Source: JAMCRM01 sp041685075
GTDB taxonomy: Bacteria; Acidobacteriota; Terriglobia; Bryobacterales; Bryobacteraceae
Direction of reading: 5' to 3'
NCBI GenBank assembly: GCA_041685075.1
Contig: JAWLGN010000206.1
Location: forward strand, 1-9,870
DNA: 9,870 nt
A program made the position numbers and the translations under genes. The notes under the pieces were generated by a model that did no database searches, was not told the origin of the DNA, and saw nothing but the letters and a program-made list of their open reading frames with translations. Below are positions 1 through 5,601 of this stretch, in pieces (the stretch's first letter is position 1; every line of letters starts with the position of its first letter).

Positions 1-320
1 CACTCCGGGTCGCCCGTGATGAAGATGGGGGTGGTGTACTGGCTGCCGCCGCCCCGGACGAGGTGCTGCTCCAGATACGGCTTGCCTTCTTCGTCGCCCG
101 CCAGCCAGGCATCCATGTGGCAGATGGCGTTGGCCCACGGACCCGTGGGCACGCCGCGGTGCGGCAGGTAATGATACTCCTGGATGGCGGCGTTCAGCGT
201 CCCCACCGGGAAGCTCAGCATACCCGGCGGATAGCGCGAGAAGTCGTCATGAAACAGTTCCGCCGCCGCACCGGGAACGGCGGCGAGCAGCAGGGCGGGG
301 AACAGGCGCGCGATACCCAT
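1..320 (-). CDS. Exported protein of unknown function, N-terminal part (3' end off the left edge)
   Basis: The reading frame starts at the ATG whose complement is at 318-320 and stays open to the window edge, giving 106 residues. A strong Shine-Dalgarno (GGAGGA, 324-329, three bases before the ATG) fixes the start. Residues 1-20 form a Sec signal peptide: MGIARLF, a Leu/Ala-rich core, then AVPGAAA with likely cleavage before ELFHDDF. The mature part begins ELFHDDFSRYPPG and later has GPWANAICHMDAWL and FITGDPE, with many aromatic residues. An early FxDDFS-type motif and a later GDPE segment are seen in secreted proteins with a jelly-roll (concanavalin-like/DUF1080-type) domain, but that link is only inference. 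I do not recognise the family. The protein is probably periplasmic or extracellular. It lies downstream of nagA on the same strand, 192 bp away with a tandem repeat between, so co-transcription is uncertain. Confidence 0.72.
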   Translation of the reverse strand, partial: MGIARLFPALLLAAVPGAAAELFHDDFSRYPPGMLSFPVGTLNAAIQEYHYLPHRGVPTGPWANAICHMDAWLAGDEEGKPYLEQHLVRGGGSQYTTPIFITGDPE

Positions 321-354
321 CACTCCTCCAGACGAAATCCAATAGTAACCTGAT

Positions 355-466
355 GCGACCGGCGGAGTCCGGACGCGCGCTCTGCGGCCGGCGGAGTCGG
401 GACGCGCGCCCTGCGGCCGCCGGATTCCCGACGCACCCTGCGGCCGGCGGATTCCCAACGCGCGCT
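355..466. repeat. Intergenic GC-rich tandem repeat, about four units of 27-29 bp
   Basis: Four head-to-tail units lie at 355-383, 384-412, 413-439 and 440-466. Each begins GCGRCCGSCGGA, has a variable GTCSGGA or TTCCCRA centre, and ends ACGCRC(GC)YCT. Units 1-2 are 29 bp and carry the GTCSGGA centre; units 3-4 are 27 bp and carry TTCCC. A fifth, badly decayed copy may follow at about 467-490. Because GTCGGGA in unit 2 is the reverse complement of TCCCGAC in unit 3, neighbouring units can fold into a hairpin. The block sits between the end of nagA and the start of the exported-protein gene, both on the minus strand. No unique spacers separate the copies, so it is not a CRISPR array. The role is unknown. 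Confidence 0.8.
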
Positions 467-512
467 GCCGGTAGGCGAATCCTCGGCCCCAAACCGGGCA
501 CTCGCTTTAGTT

Positions 513-1652
513 TTAGTGGACGCGTTCGCCGTCGATGTAGGTGGCGCGCACGGTGATCTGTCGGGCTTCGGGGTCGAAGTCGAACAGCACCAGGTCGGCG
601 CGGTCACCGGGAGCGATGCCGGCGGTGCGTCCGGGCACGCGGCCCGCGCAGGCGGCATTCACGGTGGCCATGCGCACGGCGTCGGCCAGCCCGAGGCCGG
701 CCAGCTTCATGAGGTTCTCCACGCCGCGGTCCATGCGCAGCGCCGAACCTGCCAGCCGGTCGGTGCCTTCCAGAACTACGTGCCCGTCGGGGGTCAGTTC
801 CACCGGCTGGGATCCCATCACGTAGCGCCCCGGGGTGCAGCCCGCGGGGGTGGCGGCGTCGGTCACCAGCGCGCAGCGTTCGATGCCTTTGGCCCGCAGC
901 GCCACCTTCAGAAAGGCCGCCGGCAGGTGGATGCCGTCGGCGATGAGGCTCGCGGCAAGACGGTCGTCGGCAAGCTGGTCCCAAATGTAGTTGGGATGTC
1001 GCGGCAGCGTGAAATGCGAGCCGTTGCCCAAGTGAGTAGACATGGTGGCGCCGGCTCGAACGGCTTCGTCGATCTGGGCGGCGTTGGCGGCGGTGTGGCC
1101 GATGGCGGCCACCACTCCGGCTTCCACCAGCTTTTCGATATAGGCCGGAGCCTCGGGCCACTCGGGCGAAAGAGTGACGATGCGGATGCCGCCCTGCGCC
1201 GCGTCCTGCCAGCGCCGGAACTCGTCGATGTCCGGCGGCCGCACACATTCTTTCGGGTGCGCCCCGCGCGCGCCGTCCTGCGGCGAAATGTGGGGGCCTT
1301 CGACGTGGTAGCCGTCCATGGCGGCGCCTTCGGGAGCGCTCTCGCGGAAGCGCGCCAGGTTGCGCAGCGCTCCGGCCATCTCGTCGGGCCCGCCGGTGAT
1401 CACGGTGGGGTAGAAGCGCGTCACGCCGGTGGCATAGAGCGCGCGCACGGCTCGCTGCAACTCGTCGTGCGGCGCGGTGGGCGAGTTGAAATCCACGCCC
1501 GCAAAGCCGTTCACCTGCAAGTCAATCCATGCCGGAGCCAGGTACGCACCGCCGTCGGCCGGCGCGTCCGCCAGACCCACGCTTTCAATGGTGCGGCCGA
1601 AACGTACCTCGACACACGCTCCGCTGATCGCATCAATGCCCGTACAAATCAT
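513..1652 (-). CDS. nagA: N-acetylglucosamine-6-phosphate deacetylase family amidohydrolase
   Basis: This 379-aa protein matches the usual NagA length (about 380 aa). NagA removes acetate from GlcNAc-6-phosphate in the cytoplasm, feeding amino-sugar use and cell-wall recycling. Visible landmarks: PAWIDLQVNG at residues 40-49 (the NagA-type replacement of the HxH metal motif), HVEGPHI with metal-ligand Glu118, GH with His186, THLGNGSH with His207, His242 in ADGIHL, and catalytic Asp265 in VTDAATPAG. The C-terminal part (LAGSALRMDRGVENL, then GIAPGDRADLVLFD) closes the small beta domain. The frame is open back to 1781, but ATG 1650-1652 is chosen: GAGG lies upstream at normal spacing, and the extra 43 residues do not resemble NagA. 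The loop after His207 reads GNGSH followed by LPRHPNYIWDQL, not the HLFNAM type of the E. coli enzyme, so the exact sugar substrate may differ. No nagB or sugar transporter lies beside it here. Confidence 0.85.
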   Translation of the reverse strand: MICTGIDAISGACVEVRFGRTIESVGLADAPADGGAYLAPAWIDLQVNGFAGVDFNSPTAPHDELQRAVRALYATGVTRFYPTVITGGPDEMAGALRNLARFRESAPEGAAMDGYHVEGPHISPQDGARGAHPKECVRPPDIDEFRRWQDAAQGGIRIVTLSPEWPEAPAYIEKLVEAGVVAAIGHTAANAAQIDEAVRAGATMSTHLGNGSHFTLPRHPNYIWDQLADDRLAASLIADGIHLPAAFLKVALRAKGIERCALVTDAATPAGCTPGRYVMGSQPVELTPDGHVVLEGTDRLAGSALRMDRGVENLMKLAGLGLADAVRMATVNAACAGRVPGRTAGIAPGDRADLVLFDFDPEARQITVRATYIDGERVH

Positions 1653-1811
1653 TTCGCCTCTGTTTTTTTCACAGGATTGCCACAGCAAAGGTGCGGCAAC
1701 CTCTAGAACTCGCTCAAGATAAAAGCTGTTGAAAAGGAACTTGCGGCCCGATTTTATTCTGGCTTTCGGTCCCCGGATCACGCTACAACGGTATTGATAA
1801 CGAGCTGCTGC

Positions 1812-1857
1812 GCGATCCGGACGGCATAATCTCGGGGGAGGTGGGCCGCCGGATCGC
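1812..1857. repeat. 9-bp inverted repeat between nagA and ilvE
   Basis: GCGATCCGG at 1812-1820 and CCGGATCGC at 1849-1857 are perfect reverse complements with a 28-nt loop. The element lies 18 bp beyond the ilvE stop codon on the minus strand, in a position where a terminator would be expected. No T-run follows it on either strand, so a Rho-independent terminator is not supported. It may be a stabilising 3' hairpin for ilvE or chance in GC-rich DNA. The rest of the 223-bp gap (1653-1875) shows nothing I can name. Confidence 0.35.
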
Positions 1858-1875
1858 CGGAGCAGCTTTTTTCAT

Positions 1876-2826
1876 CTACCGCGACACTTCCGCCGGCTGG
1901 CTCGCGTGCACCGGCGACAGCCAGCCATGCCGGTCCGGCTTCTCGCCGTTGACGATGGCGAAGAACTCCTTTTGCAGCGCCTCGGCCACCGGCCCGCGCC
2001 GGCCCTTCCCGATCTGGATGCGGTCGATCGAACGGATGGGCGTAATTTCCGCTGCGGTGCCGGAGAAGAACACTTCGTCGGCGATGTAAAGCATCTCGCG
2101 CGGGACGAGCGTCTCCACCACCGGGATACCGAGGTCCTGCGCCAGCCGGAGCACCGAATCGCGCGTGATGCCCGGCAGCACCGAGGCGCCCAGCGGCGGG
2201 GTATGGATCTTGCCGTCGCGCACCACGAAGATGTTCTCGCCGGATCCTTCGCTGACGTAGCCCTGGCTGTCCAGCGCGATGCCTTCTGTGTAGCCGTTGG
2301 TGAGCGCCTCCATTTTAATGAGCTGCGAGTTCATGTAGTTGGCGCCCGCCTTGGCCAGTGCGGGCAGGGTATTGGGCGCGATGCGGGTCCAACTCGAGAC
2401 GCACACGTCCACGCCTTGGCCCAGAGCCTCCTCGCCCAGGTACTTGCCCCACACCCAGCACGCCATGTAAACATCCACAGGGTTCTGCAGCGGGTTCACC
2501 CCGATCTCGCCGTAACCGCGGAGAATGATCGGGCGAATGTAGCAGGAAGACAGCTCGTTTACCCGCACTAACTCCAGCATCGCCTCCGCAAGCTCCTCGG
2601 GCGTGTGCCCGAGCGGTTCCATGCGGTAGATTTTGGCCGAATCCACCCAGCGCCGGATGTGTTCCCGCATGCGAAAGATTGCGGGACCGGAGGGGGTCGA
2701 ATAGCATCGGATCCCTTCGAACACCGAGGTGCCGTAGTTCACCACGTGCGATAGCACGTGGATGGTGGCTTCCTCCCAGGGGATAAAACGGCCGTTGCGC
2801 CAGATCTGTTTCGTGGGGGTAAGCAT
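1876..2826 (-). CDS. ilvE: Branched-chain amino acid aminotransferase (class IV, PLP-dependent)
   Basis: A complete 316-aa enzyme (E. coli IlvE is 309 aa). It transfers the amino group between glutamate and the 2-keto acids of leucine, isoleucine and valine, the last step of their synthesis and first of their breakdown, in the cytoplasm. Fold-type IV landmarks are in order: NYGTSVFEGIRCY (residues 30-42), YIRPIILRGYGEIGV (96-110), the PLP-binding lysine Lys159 in LAKAGANYMNS, the cofactor-site signature EGIALDSQGYVSEGSGEN (181-198), LPGITRDSVLRLA (217-229), ADEVFFSGTAAEITPIRSID (249-268) and a C-terminal GPV...FF...GW segment. The order and spacing match IlvE rather than D-amino-acid transaminase or aminodeoxychorismate lyase. 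ATG 2824-2826 is the start because the protein aligns from there. No Shine-Dalgarno precedes it, but TATAAT lies five bases upstream. It is divergent from the M48 protease gene. Confidence 0.94.
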   Translation of the reverse strand: MLTPTKQIWRNGRFIPWEEATIHVLSHVVNYGTSVFEGIRCYSTPSGPAIFRMREHIRRWVDSAKIYRMEPLGHTPEELAEAMLELVRVNELSSCYIRPIILRGYGEIGVNPLQNPVDVYMACWVWGKYLGEEALGQGVDVCVSSWTRIAPNTLPALAKAGANYMNSQLIKMEALTNGYTEGIALDSQGYVSEGSGENIFVVRDGKIHTPPLGASVLPGITRDSVLRLAQDLGIPVVETLVPREMLYIADEVFFSGTAAEITPIRSIDRIQIGKGRRGPVAEALQKEFFAIVNGEKPDRHGWLSPVHASQPAEVSR

Positions 2827-2831
2827 AATTC

Positions 2832-2837
2832 ATTATA
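2832..2837 (-). promoter_or_regulatory. -10 element (TATAAT) directly before ilvE, probable leaderless start
   Basis: On the minus strand a perfect TATAAT is followed by GAATT and then the ilvE ATG. A -10 box this close puts the transcription start at or within a base or two of the ATG, leaving no room for a ribosome binding site, and none is present. The -35 region is weak: TTCAAT lies 18 bases upstream at 2856-2861. The same AT-rich patch reads TATATT on the plus strand (2834-2839) and might also serve the divergent M48 gene, with no convincing -35 there. Confidence 0.55.
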
Positions 2838-2925
2838 TTTCAACGCACGATTGGAATTGAAGTTGCACCGTTCCGGGGGTACGGCCGCCGCTGGCGTTGG
2901 GAAGGCGGCCAGGGAGATGAATGCC

Positions 2926-3780
2926 ATGCTGCGAAATCGTCTCTTTCCGTTTACGGTGGTGCTGGCCCTGCTGGCTGTGTCGTGCGCCCAGCGCCAACCC
3001 GGCCAGCCACTGCAGCCCGGCTTCAACATGTTCAGTAAGGAACAGGACGTCCAGTTGGGGCGTGAAGCCGCCCAGCAGGTGCGGCAGCAGCTCGACGTGG
3101 TGGACGATCCGTTCCTCCAGGGCTATATCGATACCATCGGCCGGCGGCTGGCTTCCACCGCGCCGGCACGCCAGAGCGGATTTCCATTCAGCTTCACCCT
3201 GATCAACGATCCCTCGATCAACGCCTTCGCGCTGCCCGGCGGGCCCATGTTCATCAACTCCGGACTGTTGAAAGCGGCGGCTAACGAAGCGCAGCTTGCC
3301 GGCGTGATTGCGCACGAGATGGCTCACGTAGTGCTGCGGCACGGTACCAACCAGGTATCGAAAGCCAACCTCCTGCAATTGCCGGCGGCTGTCGCCGCGG
3401 GCGCCGTGGGGGGCGGGTCGCTGGTCGGGCAGCTAGCCCAGGTGGGCATCGGGCTGGGCTACAACTCCATCCTGCTGAGCTACTCGCGGGGAGCGGAGAA
3501 CGAGGCCGACGCGCTGGGCGCCCGCATCATGGCGGAAGCCGGCTACAACCCGCTGGAGATGGCGCGCTTCTTCGAAAAGATCGAGGCCGAGGGCGGCGCG
3601 CGCGGGCCGCAGTTTCTCTCCAGCCACCCCAATCCGGGGAACCGGATGCGGAACGTCGAGGCGGAGATCCGCACGCTGCCGCGCGGCAGCTACGGCTTCC
3701 AGACCGGCCAGTTCGCCCGCGCACAGCAGGCCGCGAGTGCGCTGCCGGCTCCCAGCCGTACCCGCACGGCGATGCGGTAA
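2926..3780 (+). CDS. M48-family zinc metalloprotease, predicted lipoprotein (BepA/LoiP-like)
   Basis: This 284-aa protein is a predicted envelope endopeptidase. Residues 1-19 form a lipoprotein signal: MLRNR, a hydrophobic stretch, then LLAVSC with the lipid-modified Cys20 and Ala at +2, which would favour the outer membrane. The mature N-terminus (FNMFSKEQDVQLGREAAQQV, 33-52) is typical of M48 lipoproteins in acidobacteria and proteobacteria. The active site is HEMAH (His130, Glu131, His134), and the third zinc ligand is probably Glu191 in SRGAENEADALG. The SSHPNPGNR motif (232-240) is also a family hallmark. A glycine/alanine-rich stretch (154-178) lies between the two zinc motifs. There is no C-terminal TPR domain, unlike BepA, so it is the short LoiP-like form. 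Start 2926 is preferred over ATG 2917 because AGGGAG (2911-2916) is nine bases before 2926 but touches 2917. Family members cut misfolded outer-membrane proteins; the target here is unknown. Confidence 0.9.
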   Translation: MLRNRLFPFTVVLALLAVSCAQRQPGQPLQPGFNMFSKEQDVQLGREAAQQVRQQLDVVDDPFLQGYIDTIGRRLASTAPARQSGFPFSFTLINDPSINAFALPGGPMFINSGLLKAAANEAQLAGVIAHEMAHVVLRHGTNQVSKANLLQLPAAVAAGAVGGGSLVGQLAQVGIGLGYNSILLSYSRGAENEADALGARIMAEAGYNPLEMARFFEKIEAEGGARGPQFLSSHPNPGNRMRNVEAEIRTLPRGSYGFQTGQFARAQQAASALPAPSRTRTAMR

Positions 3781-3802
3781 GCAGGCGTTTACTCACCAAA
3801 CC

Positions 3803-3843
3803 GCCCCCGCGCGTATGCGCAGAGACCGTGCGCGCGCGGGGGC
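3803..3843. repeat. 11-bp perfect inverted repeat upstream of the toxin-antitoxin pair
   Basis: GCCCCCGCGCG (3803-3813) and CGCGCGGGGGC (3833-3843) are exact reverse complements around a 19-base loop. The right arm ends six bases before the -10 element of the antitoxin gene, so it covers the place where a -35 would be. Two readings fit. It may be an operator for a self-regulated toxin-antitoxin operon, a common arrangement for VapBC-type pairs. It may instead be a 3' hairpin for the M48 gene, whose stop is 22 bp to the left. No T-run follows it, which weakens the terminator reading. Confidence 0.55.
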
Positions 3844-3849
3844 TTCGGA

Positions 3850-3855
3850 TATACT
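3850..3855 (+). promoter_or_regulatory. -10 element (TATACT) before the antitoxin gene, probable leaderless start
   Basis: TATACT is followed by seven bases and then ATG 3863, so transcription would begin at or next to the start codon. No Shine-Dalgarno sequence is present between the hexamer and the ATG. No good -35 is visible, as the expected place is occupied by the loop and right arm of the 3803-3843 inverted repeat. Confidence 0.5.
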
Positions 3856-3862
3856 CACTGGC

Positions 3863-4042
3863 ATGAATGGAGCCGCATCGTCACCCACGGCCAACGGGAG
3901 TGCGGAGTCCGATAAACAAGCCGCCTTCAATCCCGAATCCATCCAGGCAAGAATCCTCGCGCTGCGTGCCCTGGTGCCGCGCACCGAATGGGCGAGAGTC
4001 CCTCGCGATGGCGCCCGCTCCAACGGGCAGCGGGGGGAGTGA
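3863..4042 (+). CDS. Putative antitoxin, 59 aa, first gene of a PIN-toxin pair
   Basis: A small frame directly upstream of the PIN-domain gene, with its TGA stop sharing one base with the toxin ATG (TGATG). The first 23 or so residues are polar and probably disordered (MNGAASSPTANGSAESDKQ). A predicted helix follows (ESIQARILALRAL, about 26-38), then TEWARVPRDGARSNGQRGE. I see no clear ribbon-helix-helix or AbrB/MazE DNA-binding motif, so the assignment as antitoxin rests on position, size and coupling, which are typical of toxin-antitoxin operons. The protein would bind and block the toxin and perhaps repress its own promoter. It may belong to the short-antitoxin classes paired with PIN toxins that keep only a toxin-binding helix, or it may be truncated. 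The frame could start further upstream at 3737, but that would overlap the M48 coding end and the hairpin. Confidence 0.55.
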   Translation: MNGAASSPTANGSAESDKQAAFNPESIQARILALRALVPRTEWARVPRDGARSNGQRGE

Positions 4043-4452
4043 TGAGAACCGTCTTCGCAGATACGCCCTACTGGATCGCCATGCTGAATCCGGAGGACGA
4101 GTGCGCACCCTTGGCGCTTACCGCCAGCCGTGAACTGGGTAGCGCGCGCCTGGTTACTACGCAGGAAGTGCTGGCCGAGGTCATGAACTATTTTGCGCGC
4201 TACGGTCCCGCGGTGAGGGGAGCCGCCGCCGAAGCCGTGCGCGAGATCCTGACCGCGTCCAACGTGACGGTCGTGGCGCAGTCGCCCGAATCATTCCTGG
4301 CGGGTCTGGATCTCTATGATGGCGATTCCGCCGGCGCCGCGGACCTGACGGGGTCCATCGCCATGAGCATCATGCGGGAGGAGGGCATCGACGAGGTGCT
4401 CACCACCGATCCGGCCTTCAGCCGGGCGGGCTTCCGCGTGCTGATGGAGTGA
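4042..4452 (+). CDS. PIN-domain ribonuclease, VapC-like toxin
   Basis: A 136-aa single-domain PIN protein, the usual size for VapC. PIN toxins are magnesium-dependent RNases that cut tRNA, rRNA or mRNA when freed from their antitoxin. The acidic active-site residues can be seen in order: Asp7 in VFADTPYWIAML, Glu46 in TTQEVLAEVMNYF, Asp101 in AADLTGSIAMSIM and Asp123 in LTTDPAFSRAGF. All four are present, so the protein looks catalytically intact. The last block is the typical end of the fold (T-D-x-x-F-x-x-A-G-F). A purine-rich ribosome site (GGGGGGAG, 4032-4039) lies inside the end of the antitoxin gene, and the start overlaps the upstream stop by one base, so translation is coupled. It ends 10 bp from the stop of the convergent FkbM gene. 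The neighbours do not point to a role beyond a chromosomal toxin-antitoxin module. Confidence 0.85.
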   Translation: MRTVFADTPYWIAMLNPEDECAPLALTASRELGSARLVTTQEVLAEVMNYFARYGPAVRGAAAEAVREILTASNVTVVAQSPESFLAGLDLYDGDSAGAADLTGSIAMSIMREEGIDEVLTTDPAFSRAGFRVLME

Positions 4453-4462
4453 CCCAGCGCCG

Positions 4463-5407
4463 CTACTCGACCGGCAGACAGACGAGATTGACGGTCGTCT
4501 CGCTGGAGTAGGAGAACTCCTTCGCTTCGCCGCCGGCGATGAGAGCCGCATCCTCGTAGATGCGATATCCCGCGGCGCACAATTGCCGCAAGAACGCTTC
4601 CGGCTGCGAGCCATCATTGTGGCGCAGACAGGACGGATTGAACTCCGTCACGATCACGGGGCGGTCGCGGCGAAGGATGCGCTCCATGCCGCGCAGGGCG
4701 CGGGGTTCGCCGCCTTCGATATCCATTTTGACCAGGCCGACCACGGCGCTCTCGGGCACGAGGTCATCGGCGCGCGCTGTCTGGACGGGTATGCCGCTGC
4801 CGCGTCCGCCGATTTGGGTGGGGACAAAGGCAGGGCCGAGATCGTCGTCCACTGGGACGAAGATCTGGGATTCTCCCGTGCTGTCGGAGCACGCGAGAGG
4901 AAAGGCACGCACATCCACCCGGTTCTCCCGGATGTTGCGGGATAGCAGCTCGAAAGTGGACGGGAAGGGCTCAAACGCGTATACCGATGCGCCCGAACGG
5001 GCCATCAGTATCGAGTACATGCCGATATGAGCGCCGATATCCAGGCAGGTCATTCCAGGCCGCAAGAACCGACGCACCGCCTCCACGGTGCCTTGTTCGT
5101 GAACACCCATGAGGATACGGAGCGCCTGGCGGTCACGGAGGTTGAACCATAAGCGCGTGCCATCTTCGGCTTCGTGCATCACCGTGAGGTTCGGCCCCGA
5201 CGCAAACCGCGCCTGAAATTCCGGCGAATGCACAAACACGTGGGCCAGTTCGCCGAGACTGCGGCCGAGCCACGGCCGGAACTGATCGGGGGAATCGAAT
5301 TCCGGCCAGCGGCCGAGGAAAAGGCGGTAGGCATTGATCACGTCCTCCAATGCAACAGGCGCGCTGTCAAGGCGCTCGCCGGGTCTGTAGTTCAGTGGCG
5401 TCTCCAT
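4463..5407 (-). CDS. FkbM-family SAM-dependent methyltransferase with N-terminal extension
   Basis: A 314-aa protein with two parts. Residues about 18-70 form a helical region (EDVINAYRLFLGRWPE ... LAHVFVHSPEF) resembling the short AYRxxLGRxPE...SPEF domain attached to glycan-modifying enzymes. Residues about 75-314 are a Rossmann methyltransferase of the FkbM type: SAM-binding loop CLDIGAHIGMYSILMA (121-136), acidic end of strand 2 in YAFEPFPSTFELL (143-155), LVKMDIEGGEPRALRGM (225-241) and VIVTEFNP (251-258). Family members O-methylate sugars or polyketides; the substrate here is unknown, though the extra domain suggests a glycan. ATG 5405-5407 is chosen. The frame is open to an ATG at 5536, but that lies in the T-run of the upstream terminator and the added residues look non-coding. 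No Shine-Dalgarno precedes the chosen ATG. The gene is convergent with the PIN toxin. Confidence 0.85.
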   Translation of the reverse strand: METPLNYRPGERLDSAPVALEDVINAYRLFLGRWPEFDSPDQFRPWLGRSLGELAHVFVHSPEFQARFASGPNLTVMHEAEDGTRLWFNLRDRQALRILMGVHEQGTVEAVRRFLRPGMTCLDIGAHIGMYSILMARSGASVYAFEPFPSTFELLSRNIRENRVDVRAFPLACSDSTGESQIFVPVDDDLGPAFVPTQIGGRGSGIPVQTARADDLVPESAVVGLVKMDIEGGEPRALRGMERILRRDRPVIVTEFNPSCLRHNDGSQPEAFLRQLCAAGYRIYEDAALIAGGEAKEFSYSSETTVNLVCLPVE

Positions 5408-5414
5408 TACCGCT

Positions 5415-5420
5415 ATGCTA
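5415..5420 (-). promoter_or_regulatory. -10-like element (TAGCAT) before the FkbM gene, possible leaderless start
   Basis: On the minus strand TAGCAT is followed by AGCGGTA and then the ATG, a seven-base gap like that of the antitoxin gene. A partial -35, TTGCCG, lies 19 bases upstream (5440-5445). A rival promoter further up (5508-5536) would instead give a leader of about 95 bases. Confidence 0.35.
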
Positions 5421-5507
5421 CGCCAGCCAGACGCTCGCGCGGCAAGCGGGTACCGGAGCCGTTCTGGTGATCGTTGGTTTTGGCGGGTATCCTTCTTCCG
5501 ATAAGGG

Positions 5508-5536
5508 ATATTATGTAAACTTATTGGCGTGGGCAA
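5508..5536 (-). promoter_or_regulatory. Alternative promoter for the FkbM gene (TTGCCC - 17 bp - TAATAT)
   Basis: On the minus strand TTGCCC (5531-5536) and TAATAT (5508-5513) are separated by 17 bases; an overlapping CATAAT is at 5510-5515. The -35 touches the T-run of the terminator that ends the upstream FecR-like gene. Spacing is ideal but both hexamers are imperfect, and the surrounding patch is the most AT-rich part of this gap. It competes with the closer TAGCAT element as the FkbM promoter. Confidence 0.35.
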
Positions 5537-5573
5537 AAAAGCGGGTCCGCCAAGCTTCCCTGCTCGCGGACCC
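5535..5573 (-). terminator. Rho-independent terminator of the FecR-like gene
   Basis: On the minus strand, 28 bases after the TAA stop, GGGTCCGC (5566-5573) pairs perfectly with GCGGACCC (5543-5550) around a 15-base loop. It is followed by GC and then six T residues (5535-5540). This is a canonical intrinsic terminator for the FecR-like gene and separates it from the FkbM gene downstream on the same strand. Confidence 0.85.
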
Positions 5574-5601
5574 TCTCAAGGGAAGAAACGTGTGTTTGCG
5601 A

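Noticed and set aside
355..466. CRISPR array
   Set aside because: The repeat units are directly adjacent with no spacers and no cas genes are nearby.
247..658. Small frames on both strands through the tandem repeat
   Set aside because: They are products of the repetitive GC-rich DNA, overlap known genes, and lack ribosome sites.
516..1706. A long plus-strand frame across nagA
   Set aside because: Antisense shadow of a well-conserved gene; the translation is Gly/His/Val-rich and has no family motif.
1653..1781. N-terminal extension of NagA to an ATG at 1781
   Set aside because: The 43 extra residues do not resemble NagA, and ATG 1652 has a Shine-Dalgarno and gives the normal family length.
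2758..2925. N-terminal extension of the M48 protease to ATG 2758
   Set aside because: It would overlap the ilvE 5' end and bury the lipoprotein signal 56 residues inside the protein.
5381..5400. GGGTCTGTAGTTCAGTGG, which looks like the 5' end of a tRNA
   Set aside because: No matching acceptor strand, anticodon arm or GGTTCRA T-loop follows, and the sequence is coding for the FkbM N-terminus on the other strand.
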